Part shown: positions 37,218 through 45,591 of the stretch, one piece after another
Numbering within the stretch: position 1 is the stretch's first letter
Layout: every line of letters starts with the position of its first letter
Source: Hydrogenophaga crocea
Lineage (GTDB): Bacteria > Pseudomonadota > Gammaproteobacteria > Burkholderiales > Burkholderiaceae_C
Length of the DNA stretch: 64,000 nucleotides
Direction of reading: 5' to 3'
Assembly: GCF_011388215.1 (NCBI RefSeq)
Contig: NZ_CP049989.1
Coordinates: forward strand, 1 to 64,000
Translations under genes and position numbers: made by a program
Notes under the pieces: generated by a model
Told to the model about the DNA's origin: nothing
The model's input: the letters and a program-made list of their open reading frames with translations, nothing else
Database searches by the model: none

Positions 37218-38609
37218 TCAGGCCGCGGTCCTGGGGGTCTCGTCGGGCAACGCCGCAAACCGCACCCGCACCGCAAAGCCGCGGCCGTCGATGCCGGTGC
37301 CGGTGCTCAGGCTGGCGCCGTGCAGGCGCACGATGCCGGCCACCAGCGACAGCCCGATGCCGCTGCCGCGCCCGCCACTGCTGGGCAGCCGGTGGAAACG
37401 GCGAAAGATCGCCTCGCGCTCGTCGGGCGGCACGCCGGGTCCGTCGTCGGCCACCTCGACCCACGCCGCCTCGCCAAGGGGCGAGGGCTCGAGGGCGCAG
37501 CGCACCCGGACACGGCCCGCGGGCAAGGTGTAGCGCAGCGCGTTGTCCACCAGGTTGCGCAGCAGGATGCCGACCTCGTCGATGTTGCAGTCGAGCGGGG
37601 CGGGCGACAGGTCGAGCGTGAGCGAGCGCTGCCGGGTCTCGGCCACGATCTCGAACTCGCGCGCCACGTGCAGCACCAGCACCGCGAGGTCCGCGCGTTC
37701 GCGCTGCGGCGCACGCTCACCGGCGTTCAGGCGCGCCAGGTCGAGCAGCTGCTCGGACAGCCGCGTGTTGCGCTCGGCCACCGCCACCAGTTTGACCAGC
37801 GCCGCGTCTTTCTCGGGCGCGGTGCGGGCCCGCAGCGCCACATGGGCTTGCGTCTGCAGCGCCGCCAGCGGGGTGCGCAGCTCGTGCGCGGCGTCGCCGA
37901 TGAAGCGGCGCTCGTTCTCCACGGCTTCGTCGAGCTGCGTCAGCACGCGGTTGAACGAGGCCACCAGCGGCCGCAGCTCGCTGGGCAGGTGGTCGGTGGC
38001 CAGGGGCGTGAGGTCGAAGGCCACGCGCTGACGCAAGGTGGTCTCCAGCTCGGCCACCGGCCGCAGCGAACGCCGCACCGCCAGAAAGGTGATCAGGCCC
38101 GCAAAGCACACCAGGGTGGTGAGCAGGCCCATGAACACCAGGGCCTTCTGGCGCAACTCGGCGTCGAGTTCGCGGTGCAGGCGGCCCACCTGCACGTGCT
38201 TGCGCTGGCCGCCATCAGACACCGAGTACACCCGCCAGCGCTGGCCGTCCACCACCAGGCTGGCAAAGCCGTTGGCGAAATCGGGTTTGAGGGCGGTGGC
38301 GGGCGCGCCCGGCGTCGCGGCGATCAGCCGGGTGCGGTCGCTCCAGACCTGAAACGCCAGCTTGGGGTCGTCGGACAAGGTGCTGGGCTTGGGCGACAGG
38401 CCCGGTCCCGCCGCGCGATCGTCGGCGTGGGCCGGGATGGCCCGGAGGATGTGCGTGGCGAAGTTGCGCAGGCCGTTGTCCGCGATGCTGGTTTCGGTTT
38501 GCTTGAGGAAGAACCAGAGCGCCACCAGCGCCACGGCCCAGCTGGCCAGGATGGTGACGACCAGCGCCCGCAGCACGTTGCCGCGCAAGGAGTTGGTGGG
38601 CCCTTTCAT
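37218..38609 (-). CDS. Sensor histidine kinase, QseC/TctE-like
   Basis: A 463-residue membrane kinase. An N-terminal helix (about 13-34), a periplasmic domain and a second helix (about 153-175) precede a HAMP-like region, the H-box FIGDAAHELRTPLAAL, the N-box NLVDNALRY, and G-boxes VADDGPGVPPDE and GRGSGIGLSLV. The layout and the H-box are those of QseC-type kinases. Its start overlaps the response-regulator stop by four bases (ATGA), so the pair is co-translated. Confidence 0.93.
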   Translation of the reverse strand: MKGPTNSLRGNVLRALVVTILASWAVALVALWFFLKQTETSIADNGLRNFATHILRAIPAHADDRAAGPGLSPKPSTLSDDPKLAFQVWSDRTRLIAATPGAPATALKPDFANGFASLVVDGQRWRVYSVSDGGQRKHVQVGRLHRELDAELRQKALVFMGLLTTLVCFAGLITFLAVRRSLRPVAELETTLRQRVAFDLTPLATDHLPSELRPLVASFNRVLTQLDEAVENERRFIGDAAHELRTPLAALQTQAHVALRARTAPEKDAALVKLVAVAERNTRLSEQLLDLARLNAGERAPQRERADLAVLVLHVAREFEIVAETRQRSLTLDLSPAPLDCNIDEVGILLRNLVDNALRYTLPAGRVRVRCALEPSPLGEAAWVEVADDGPGVPPDEREAIFRRFHRLPSSGGRGSGIGLSLVAGIVRLHGASLSTGTGIDGRGFAVRVRFAALPDETPRTAA

Positions 38610-39271
38610 GGCGGGGCCTCGCCGATCATGTAGCCGTGGCCGTGCAGCGTGGTGATCAGGTCTTCGCCGAGCTTGCGGCGCAGCTGGTAAACGAACACCG
38701 CAATCGTGTTGCTCTCGATGCCGCCGCCGCTGCCGTACACCACGTCCTCGAGGTGCGCCCGCGTGACCACGTGGCCGGGGCGTTCGAGCAGGGCGATCAG
38801 CGTGCGGTACTCGTGCGCGCTCAGCGACACGCGCTGACCGCCGCGCGTGACCAGCCGGCGGCTGCGATCGACCTGGATGTCGCGGTAGGTGAACACCGGC
38901 ACCACCCGGCCCTGGCTGCGCCGGATCACCGCCCGCACGCGCGCCCAGAGCTCGTCGACCTGGAACGGCTTGACCAGGTAGTCGTCGGCGCCCGCGTCCA
39001 GCCCCTGGATGCGTTCGCTGAGCTGGCCGCGCGCTGTGAGGATGATGACCGGCGTGACGTCGTAGCGTTCGCGCATGGCCTTGAGCACCGTCAGGCCCGA
39101 TTCGCGCGGCAGGCCGATGTCGAGCAGCACCGCCGTGTACGCGTGGTCGCTCAAGGCCAGCCGGGCACCGGCGGCATCGCCCACGTGGTCGATCTGCCAC
39201 GCGTTCTGGCGCGCGCCCTCGCACACCGCGTCGGCCAGCATGGCGTCGTCTTCCACGAGCAGCAGGTGCAT
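38606..39271 (-). CDS. OmpR-family response regulator, QseB/PmrA-like
   Basis: A 221-residue regulator with a receiver domain (acidic pocket LLLVEDDAML, phosphoacceptor Asp in AVLLDIGLPRESG, conserved Lys in DDYLVKPF) and a winged-helix DNA-binding domain ending HTLHGHGYMIGE-like (LHGHGYMIG). It is first in the operon with the kinase gene. Two CTTCAT-N5-CTTCAT boxes in the upstream gap, one on each strand, fit this regulator type and suggest autoregulation plus control of the divergent mipA-like gene. Confidence 0.93.
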   Translation of the reverse strand: MHLLLVEDDAMLADAVCEGARQNAWQIDHVGDAAGARLALSDHAYTAVLLDIGLPRESGLTVLKAMRERYDVTPVIILTARGQLSERIQGLDAGADDYLVKPFQVDELWARVRAVIRRSQGRVVPVFTYRDIQVDRSRRLVTRGGQRVSLSAHEYRTLIALLERPGHVVTRAHLEDVVYGSGGGIESNTIAVFVYQLRRKLGEDLITTLHGHGYMIGEAPP

Positions 39272-39325
39272 GTTGTCGGTGTTCCAGGGGCCAGGGGCGC
39301 GAGGCCGCGATTGTGGGCGCACGCG

Positions 39326-39393
39326 ATGAAGACCGGATGAAGACGCGGCGCGCGGGCGGCCGCCGGGTGGCGTGCGCTTCATGAGTCCTTCAT
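39326..39393. promoter_or_regulatory. Paired hexamer-N5-hexamer boxes between the response regulator and MipA-like gene
   Basis: On the - strand, CTTCAT-N5-CTTCAT covers 39326-39342; on the + strand the same motif covers 39377-39393. The 11-base periodicity (hexamer plus five) is the layout of PmrA/QseB-type boxes, whose known hexamer is CTTAAT or CTTAAG-like. The first box faces the response-regulator gene (start 39271) and the second faces the MipA-like gene (start 39498). Confidence 0.65.
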
Positions 39394-39497
39394 TCGGATA
39401 ACAACTTTTTAAAGCCGCTTGACCAGCATGCGCTGCGCGGCCACCGACGCCGGTGCCGCCCGACCTTTCCCTGTTCATCGCTTTGGAGTCTGCTTTC

Positions 39498-40307
39498 ATG
39501 ACACGGTCCCCGAACCCCTTCCGCCCCTTGTCCGGCCACCAATCCGCGGCCGCTGCGGGCCTCACCGGCCTGGCCTTGTGCACTGCGCTGGCCGCCACAC
39601 CGGCGCTCGCCCAGGAGGCCGAGATCCCGCGCGGCGAGTCGCGGTGGGGCATCGGCCTCGGGGCCGACGTGCGCCAGCAGCCCTACCGCGGCGTGGACAA
39701 CGCGAGCACCGGCATTCCCCTGGTGTACTTCGAGAACCATTGGGTTCGTGTGATGGGCCCGAGCGCCGAACTCAAGCTGCCTTCGGCCGGTCCTTTTGCT
39801 TTCCGGCTCAAGGCCCGCTACAGCGATGAGGGCTACAAGCCCTCGGACAGTGCGGCGCTGGCGGGCATGGCCGAACGTGAGGACGGCATCTGGCTGGGTG
39901 GCGAGGTGATCTGGCAGACGCCCTACCTGAACCTGTCGGCCGAGCTCATGGGCGATGCGTCCAGCCACAGCGAGGGTCGCCAGTTCCGCCTGCAGGCCGA
40001 TCGCCGCTTCGACTTCGGCGCCTTCAGCGTGACGCCGCGGCTCGCCGCGATCCGGCTCGACCGCGAGTACGTGGGCTATTACCACGGCGTGGGTGCGGCC
40101 GAGGCCACCGCCGGCCGCCCGGCCTACGGGGGCGAAGCCGCCACCAACGTGGAGGCCGGTCTGCGCGTGGACTACCGCCTCGATGCCAAGCAGACCGTGT
40201 TCCTCGACCTGCGCAGCACCCGCCTGGGCAGCGCCATTGCCGACAGCCCGCTGGTGGACCGCTCGCGCGTCAGCGGGGTGCGCGTTGGCTACTTCTATCG
40301 CTTCTGA
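39498..40307 (+). CDS. MipA/OmpV-family outer-membrane protein
   Basis: A 269-residue exported beta-barrel. The signal peptide ends near ATPALAQA-like (TPALAQ). Mature features include WGIGLGADVRQQPYRGVDN, VYFENHWVRVMGPSAELKLP and a final strand ending in aromatic GYFYRF, the usual terminal-phenylalanine signature of outer-membrane barrels. MipA/OmpV proteins include scaffold and stress-related porin-like proteins. It is divergent from the QseBC-like operon, a genomic arrangement suggesting regulation by it. The molybdoenzyme gene follows after 12 bases. Confidence 0.88.
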   Translation: MTRSPNPFRPLSGHQSAAAAGLTGLALCTALAATPALAQEAEIPRGESRWGIGLGADVRQQPYRGVDNASTGIPLVYFENHWVRVMGPSAELKLPSAGPFAFRLKARYSDEGYKPSDSAALAGMAEREDGIWLGGEVIWQTPYLNLSAELMGDASSHSEGRQFRLQADRRFDFGAFSVTPRLAAIRLDREYVGYYHGVGAAEATAGRPAYGGEAATNVEAGLRVDYRLDAKQTVFLDLRSTRLGSAIADSPLVDRSRVSGVRVGYFYRF

Positions 40308-40319
40308 GCGGGGTGCCGC

Positions 40320-42593
40320 ATGAGCAAACTGACGCGCAGACGTTTCGTGCTGGCCGGGGTGGGCACCGCGGGGGTGCTGGGCATCGGCTGGCTGGCCGCG
40401 CCGCCCCGCCAGCGCCTGGTGGCCGGCACGCCGCCCGACGGCCCCGCCGGCAGCCACCGCCTCAATGGCTGGGTGACCATCGGCGTCGACGATTCGGTGA
40501 CGGTGTCGCTGTGCCGCATGGAGATGGGCCAGGGCATCTCCACCGGCATCGCCATGCTGCTGGCCGAAGAGCTCGACGCCGACATGGACCGCGTGAGCGT
40601 GGTGCCGGCCTTCGATGACCGCATCTACAACAACCAGGCGATCGCCGCCAAGATGGCCGAGACCTTTGACCCGCGCCAGGAGGGCCGCCTGCTCGCGCCG
40701 GTGGCCGATCACCTGCTGCGCAAGCTCGCGCGCGAACTGCCGGGCCTGGCCATCACCGGCGCGTCCACCAGCATCCGCGACCAATGGCTGCCCATGCGCG
40801 AGGCCGGTGCGTCGGCGCGGCAAATGCTGCGGCAGGCCGCGGCCCGCGAATGGTCGGTGCCGGTGGGCGAATGCCGCACCACCCTGGGCCGGGTGGTGCA
40901 CGCCTCGGGGCGCAGCCTGTCGTACGGGCAGCTCGCCGAGGCCGCCGCCGGCCTGCCGCTGCCGGGGTCGGTGCGCCTGAAAACACCGCCGGAGTTCCGC
41001 CTGATCGGAACGCCGCTGCCGCAGATCAACGCCGCCAGCAAGGCCGATGGCACCGCGGTCTATGCCATGGACCTGATGCCCGATGGCCTGCTGTATGCGG
41101 CGGCGCGGCTGTGTCCGGTGCTCGGTGGCGCGGTGCAGCGGGTCGACAAGGCGGCCGCCGAGGCGCTGCCCGGTGTGGCCGCGGTGGTGGTGCTGGACCC
41201 CCAGCCCGGCGGCATGGCCGGGCGCGGGCACACCGCCGGTGGCGTGGCGGTGGTGGCCAGCACGCCGCACGGCGCACTGCGCGGCCTCGAGCGCCTGGCC
41301 GTGGACTGGAACCCGGGCGACGCCGCCGGGGCGAACAGCGCCGAGGTGATCGGCACCCTGCGACGCGCGCTCGACAGCGACGAGGCCACGGTGCTGTACC
41401 AGCGGGGCGATGTCGATGCCGCCTTGCGCGGCGGTGGCACGGTGGTCGGCGCGCGCTACGAGGTGCCCTTTCTGGCGCACGCCGCGATGGAGCCGATGAA
41501 CTGCACCGTGCGCTTCGACCGCGACAGCGCCGAGGTGTGGGTGGGCTGTCAGGGGCCGGCGGTGGTGCGCGGCGTGGTGGCCGAGGTGCTGGGCCTCGAA
41601 CCCGAGCGGGTGCGGGTGCATCCCCAGCTCATGGGCGGCGGCTTCGGTCGCAAGACCTTCACCGACTGCATTGCCCAGGCGGCGCAGATCGCCCGCGCCG
41701 TGCCCGGGCGCGCGGTGCAACTCATGTGGACCCGCGAGCAGGACATGACCCACGGCTACTACCGGCCCGCCATGGCCGCCCGTTGCGAGGCGGTGGTGGA
41801 CACCTCGGGCCGGGTGAATGCCTGGCATTACCGGCTGGCGGGCTCCAGCATGGGCCAGCCCGCGCTGATGACGGTGACGCGCGACGGGGCGTCCGACATT
41901 GCCTACGAGTTCGATCACATGCGTGTGCAGCACGCCATGCTCGAGTCGCCGGTGCCGGTGGGCATCTGGCGCTCGGTGGCCCATTCGTTCAACGCCTTCT
42001 TCGTCGAAAGCTTCATGGACGAACTCGCCGCCACCACCCGCACCGATGCGGTCGCTTTCCGCCGCGCCCAGCTCGCGGGCAAGCGGCGCCAACTGAACGT
42101 GCTCGACACCGCCGCGAAGCTGGCCGGCTGGGGCAAGCCCCTGCCGCCGGCCCCCGACGGCGCGCCACAGGCGCTGGGCCTGGCCCTGCACGCGTCGTTC
42201 GGCAGCGTGGTCGCGCAGGTGGCCCGGGTGTCGCTCGGCCCCGAGCGCCGCATCCGCGTGCACGAGGTCACCTGCGTGGTCGACTGCGGCCTGGCCGTCA
42301 ACCCGAACCTGGTGCGCCAGCAGATGGAGGGCGGCATCGTCTATGGCCTGTCGGCGGCCCTGCACGGGCGCATCGACATCGAGGGCGGCCAGGTGCGGCA
42401 ATCGAACTTCGACGGCTATCCCCCGCTGCGCATGAACGAGTGCCCGGCGATCCAAACGCACATCGTGGCCAGCAGCGAGCCGCCCGAGGGCGTGGGCGAG
42501 GTGTCCACGCCCCCGATCGCCGCGGCGGTGTCGAACGCGGTGTTTGCCCTCACCGGCATGCGGCTGCGCCGCCTGCCCCTTTCGTTGGCCTGA
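40320..42593 (+). CDS. Molybdopterin-binding subunit of an IorB-like aldehyde/isoquinoline oxidoreductase
   Basis: A 757-residue xanthine-oxidase-family large subunit. The N-terminus has a Tat signal (TRRRFVLAGVGTAGVLG), so the enzyme is exported folded to the periplasm. Molybdenum-site motifs include SLCRMEMGQGISTGIAM, LMGGGFGRKTF, PVPVGIWRSVAHSFNAFF and the C-terminal PPEGVGEVSTPP, which holds the catalytic glutamate. This is the arrangement of isoquinoline 1-oxidoreductase beta-type subunits, which pair with a small 2Fe-2S subunit and take electrons to a cytochrome. Substrate unknown. Confidence 0.9.
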   Translation: MSKLTRRRFVLAGVGTAGVLGIGWLAAPPRQRLVAGTPPDGPAGSHRLNGWVTIGVDDSVTVSLCRMEMGQGISTGIAMLLAEELDADMDRVSVVPAFDDRIYNNQAIAAKMAETFDPRQEGRLLAPVADHLLRKLARELPGLAITGASTSIRDQWLPMREAGASARQMLRQAAAREWSVPVGECRTTLGRVVHASGRSLSYGQLAEAAAGLPLPGSVRLKTPPEFRLIGTPLPQINAASKADGTAVYAMDLMPDGLLYAAARLCPVLGGAVQRVDKAAAEALPGVAAVVVLDPQPGGMAGRGHTAGGVAVVASTPHGALRGLERLAVDWNPGDAAGANSAEVIGTLRRALDSDEATVLYQRGDVDAALRGGGTVVGARYEVPFLAHAAMEPMNCTVRFDRDSAEVWVGCQGPAVVRGVVAEVLGLEPERVRVHPQLMGGGFGRKTFTDCIAQAAQIARAVPGRAVQLMWTREQDMTHGYYRPAMAARCEAVVDTSGRVNAWHYRLAGSSMGQPALMTVTRDGASDIAYEFDHMRVQHAMLESPVPVGIWRSVAHSFNAFFVESFMDELAATTRTDAVAFRRAQLAGKRRQLNVLDTAAKLAGWGKPLPPAPDGAPQALGLALHASFGSVVAQVARVSLGPERRIRVHEVTCVVDCGLAVNPNLVRQQMEGGIVYGLSAALHGRIDIEGGQVRQSNFDGYPPLRMNECPAIQTHIVASSEPPEGVGEVSTPPIAAAVSNAVFALTGMRLRRLPLSLA

Positions 42594-42600
42594 ACCCAGG

Positions 42601-43059
42601 ATGAAAACCATGCTTCTGAACATCAACAACCAGGCGGTGAACGTCATCGCCGACCCCGACACCCCCCTGCTCTGGGCGCTGCGCAGCGAACAGCGGCTGG
42701 TGGGCGCCAAGTACGGCTGCGGCAAGGGCTTGTGCGGCGCCTGCACCGTGCACCTCGACGGGCAGGCGGTGCGGTCGTGCTCGATGCCGGTGTCGGCCGC
42801 GGTCGGCCGGCGCATCACCACCATCGAAGGCATCGACACGCCCGAGGCGCGCGCGGTCAAGGCCGCGTGGCGGGTGATCGACGTGGCGCAGTGCGGCTAC
42901 TGCCAGAGCGGCCAGGTGATGTCGGCCTGCGCGCTGCTGGCCAGCAAGCCCGCGCCCAGCGACGCCGACATCGACGCGGCCATGAGCGGCAACCTCTGCC
43001 GCTGCGGCACCTACCCGCGCATCCGCGCGGCCATCCACCTCGCGTCGCGCTCGCTCTGA
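42601..43059 (+). CDS. 2Fe-2S subunit of IorA-like molybdenum hydroxylase
   Basis: A 152-residue two-cluster iron-sulfur protein. The plant-ferredoxin-type cluster motif is YGCGKGLCGACTVHLDG with a later CSMP cysteine; the second, alpha-helical cluster is held by CGYCQSGQ and NLCRCGTYPRI. It passes electrons from the molybdenum centre of the preceding gene's product. It lacks a signal and would be co-exported with the Tat-bearing large subunit. Here the large-subunit gene precedes the small one. Confidence 0.93.
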   Translation: MKTMLLNINNQAVNVIADPDTPLLWALRSEQRLVGAKYGCGKGLCGACTVHLDGQAVRSCSMPVSAAVGRRITTIEGIDTPEARAVKAAWRVIDVAQCGYCQSGQVMSACALLASKPAPSDADIDAAMSGNLCRCGTYPRIRAAIHLASRSL

Positions 43060-43060
43060 G

Positions 43061-44095
43061 TCAGCTGTTGGCCTCGCCGAGCACCAGCACCTCGTGCACG
43101 GTGCTCGCGTGGTCGCCGCCGACGCGGGTGCCGCCGCCGAACACATGGATGCGCTGGCCCAGCGTGGCCGCGCCCAGGCCGTGGCGCGGGGTGGGCAAGG
43201 GCGGCAGGGCGCTCCAGCGGTCGCCCGCGGGATCGTAGACCCAGGCCTCGGCAAACACCTTCTGCTCGGGCACCCACTGCTCGCCGCCGAACACGTACAG
43301 CCGCCCGCCGTGGGCCGCGGCGGCCAGCCCGCCTTGCGCCTGCGGCATGGGCGCCCGCACCGACCAGCGACCGGTCGCCGGGTCGTACACCTCGAGCGCC
43401 GCCACGTTGACCTGGCGCAGCGAGCCGTCGGGCTGCCGCAGCGCCTGGCGGCCGCCCACCACGTAAAGCCGGTTTTCGATCACCGCGCTGGCCGCGCTGT
43501 TGCGCGCGGTCGGGGCGTCCGCGATGGCCGACCAGCCGCCGCGCGCGGGGTCAAACACCAGGCCGCGCGCGGTGTCGACGTGGCGGTTGAAATGGCGCGC
43601 CGTGTCGTCCTCGCGCACCCGGCCGCCCACCAGGTAGAGGCGGCCGCCCAGGCCGGCCAGCACGCCCTCGGCCGACGCGTAGGGCAGCGCGACGCCGTCG
43701 CGCCAGCGGTTGGTGGCCGGGTCGTACACCCAGGTCTCGGCTTGCGCCCGCCAGTTCGGGAACCCGCCACTGAACCCGCCCACCCCGTGAATCTGTCCAC
43801 CCGTGGCGGCCAGCGCGATGTGGTGCCGCGCCTCGGGCAGCGTGGCCAACCGCGTCCATCGGTCGGTGGCCGGGTCGTAGGACTCGAAGTGCGCGGAGTA
43901 ACCGGTGTTGGGGTTGAGCAGCCCACCCGCCACGTAGAGGCGGCCATCCAGCACCTCGGGGTAAAGCTCCTGGCGCGCCAGCGAGGGCGCGGCCGCGGTG
44001 GTCCAGCGCGGCGCGTCGGCGCGGGCGAGGGCGGGGCGCAGCAGGGGCGTGGTGGCCAGGGCGGTGGCCCATCGCAGGGCGTCGCGTCGTTGCAT
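43061..44095 (-). CDS. Secreted Kelch-repeat beta-propeller protein
   Basis: A 344-residue protein with an N-terminal export signal (QRRDALRWATALATTPLL, twin-arginine-like) and about six Kelch repeats of the form GGRLYVAGG...YDPATDRW...[10 protein letters not shown] site lies before the ATG at 44095. It converges on the 2Fe-2S subunit gene with a 1-base gap and is divergent from the LysR gene, which may regulate it. Ligand unknown. Confidence 0.88.
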   Translation of the reverse strand: MQRRDALRWATALATTPLLRPALARADAPRWTTAAAPSLARQELYPEVLDGRLYVAGGLLNPNTGYSAHFESYDPATDRWTRLATLPEARHHIALAATGGQIHGVGGFSGGFPNWRAQAETWVYDPATNRWRDGVALPYASAEGVLAGLGGRLYLVGGRVREDDTARHFNRHVDTARGLVFDPARGGWSAIADAPTARNSAASAVIENRLYVVGGRQALRQPDGSLRQVNVAALEVYDPATGRWSVRAPMPQAQGGLAAAAHGGRLYVFGGEQWVPEQKVFAEAWVYDPAGDRWSALPPLPTPRHGLGAATLGQRIHVFGGGTRVGGDHASTVHEVLVLGEANS

Positions 44096-44173
44096 GAAGG
44101 GTCTCCGGTGATGCCTGAAGGGGCGGTGCCCGATGCTAGGCAAGCCGGTGCGCCAGAACCAGCTGCACAATGC

Positions 44174-44185
44174 TGAACAGATTCA
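44174..44185. promoter_or_regulatory. Possible LysR-type operator
   Basis: TGAACAGATTCA is a short inverted repeat (TGAA-N4-TTCA) in the 106-base gap between the divergent Kelch and LysR genes, with T-N11-A spacing nearby. LysR regulators commonly bind such elements between themselves and a divergent target. The match is short and could be chance. Confidence 0.3.
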
Positions 44186-44201
44186 TTAGCCATGCCAAAC
44201 A

Positions 44202-45098
44202 ATGTTCCGTGTCCCCCTGAGTGACCTGGATGTGTTCGCGGCGGTCGCGCGCCACCGCAGCTTCCGCCGCGCGGCGCTCGAACGCGGCGTGTCGCCGGCG
44301 CTGGTCAGCCAGACGGTGCGCCGCCTCGAGCAGGGCCTGGGCGTTGAACTGCTGCGCCGCACCACCCGCAGCGTGGCGCTGACGCCCGCGGGGGAGCAGC
44401 TGCTGCAACCCCTGGCCCCCGCGCTCGACGGCATCCGCGGCGCCATTGAACGCATCAACGCGCACCGCGGCACGCCCATGGGCCGCCTGAGCATCAACGC
44501 CCCCGCACCGATCGCGCAGTTCGTGCTGGCGCCGCTGGTGGCCGAGTTCCAGCGCCTGCACCCGCAGATCGAGCTGGAGCTGGTCGCCGAGGCGGCCAAG
44601 ATCGACATCGTGCACAGCGGCTTCGATGCCGGCGTGCGCTTCGACGACGACCTGCCGCAAGACGCGGTGGCGGTGCCCATCGGGCCACCGCAGCGGTACG
44701 CGGTGGTGGCGTCGCGCGCCTACCTCGCGCAACGGCCGGCGCCGCTCACGCCGGCCGCGCTGGCCGAGCACGCCTGCATCCGCCGGCGCTTCCAGGGCGG
44801 CGGCCTGTTTGAATGGGTGTTCCGCAAGAAGGGCCGCTCGGTGCGGGTCAACCCGGAGGGCCCGCTCACCTTCAACGACGCGGTGATCGCGGTGCAGGCG
44901 GCGGCCGCCGGGGCCGGCATTGCCTACGTCAACGAGCACTACGCGCGCCCCGCCATCGAGGCGGGCGCGCTGGTGCGCCTGCTCGACGATTGGTCGCCCG
45001 GCCTGGGCCAGCCCTTTCTCTACTTCCCGCGGCAACGCCACGTGTCGGCCGCGCTGCGCGCGTTCATCGACTTCGCGCGCGTGCGGCGCGTGCGCTGA
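44202..45098 (+). CDS. LysR-family transcriptional regulator
   Basis: A 298-residue regulator with an N-terminal winged helix (DLDVFAAVARHRSFRRAALERGVSPALVSQTVRRLEQGLGVELL region) and a periplasmic-binding-protein-like effector domain containing GRLSINAPAP and FDAGVRFDDDLPQDAVAV. The domain order and length are normal. It is divergently placed from the Kelch gene and downstream of the molybdoenzyme genes, so either could be its target. Effector unknown. Confidence 0.92.
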   Translation: MFRVPLSDLDVFAAVARHRSFRRAALERGVSPALVSQTVRRLEQGLGVELLRRTTRSVALTPAGEQLLQPLAPALDGIRGAIERINAHRGTPMGRLSINAPAPIAQFVLAPLVAEFQRLHPQIELELVAEAAKIDIVHSGFDAGVRFDDDLPQDAVAVPIGPPQRYAVVASRAYLAQRPAPLTPAALAEHACIRRRFQGGGLFEWVFRKKGRSVRVNPEGPLTFNDAVIAVQAAAAGAGIAYVNEHYARPAIEAGALVRLLDDWSPGLGQPFLYFPRQRHVSAALRAFIDFARVRRVR

Positions 45099-45140
45099 CG
45101 CCGCTTTCCCGGCGCCGGCGATGAGCGGCGCACCGGCCGC

Positions 45141-45167
45141 TGTAACCTTTTTCGAGACCGCGACGAC
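45141..45167 (+). promoter_or_regulatory. Candidate ECF (SigF-type) promoter for the bufferin operon
   Basis: TGTAACC (45141-45147) is followed after 16 bases by CGAC (45164-45167), 88 bases before the bufferin start. GTAACC with a downstream CGA-type -10 is the layout I associate with NrsF-controlled ECF sigma factors such as Caulobacter SigF, and a gene for that sigma type lies in this same operon. A CCGGCGCCGG palindrome lies further upstream. Confidence 0.55.
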
Positions 45168-45254
45168 AGGCTCCCTGTCCGGCCCGCCCGCTTCCCCGCG
45201 GGCGAGGCCGCACACCCCCAACGGCCATCCCGGCCACCTTCAGGAGCCTGTCCC

Positions 45255-45566
45255 ATGTCCACCGCTGTTTCGTCCACCGTCGCCTCCACCCTCGCCCTGG
45301 CGCTCGGCACCGCCCTGCTGATCGCGGCCACGCCCGCGGCCCACGCCCAGGCCGCCGCCGACACCGAGAAGTGCTTCGGCGTCGCCCTCAAGGGCAAGAA
45401 CGACTGCGCCGCCGGCCCCGGCACCACCTGCGCGGGCACCTCGCGCGTGGACCACCAGGGCAATGCCTGGTCCAAGGTGGCCAAGGGCACCTGCACCAAG
45501 ACCGTGTCCAAGACCTCGCCCACGGGCTTTGGCCAACTCGAGGCGTTCAAAGAGAAGAAGGCCTGA
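45255..45566 (+). CDS. bufA1: Bufferin-type metallophore precursor (DUF2282)
   Basis: A 103-residue exported RiPP precursor. The signal peptide ends near AAHAQA (about residue 33). The mature part has the DUF2282 core: [17 protein letters not shown], then HSCAG-like TTCAG, then KGTCTK, with four cysteines (40, 51, 59, 80). In bufferins these cysteines are modified to thiooxazole-type heterocycles that bind copper in the periplasm. The modification genes follow directly (DUF692, DUF2063). Confidence 0.88.
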   Translation: MSTAVSSTVASTLALALGTALLIAATPAAHAQAAADTEKCFGVALKGKNDCAAGPGTTCAGTSRVDHQGNAWSKVAKGTCTKTVSKTSPTGFGQLEAFKEKKA

Positions 45567-45591
45567 GGCCGCACGCCCCGCACGCCGCGCC

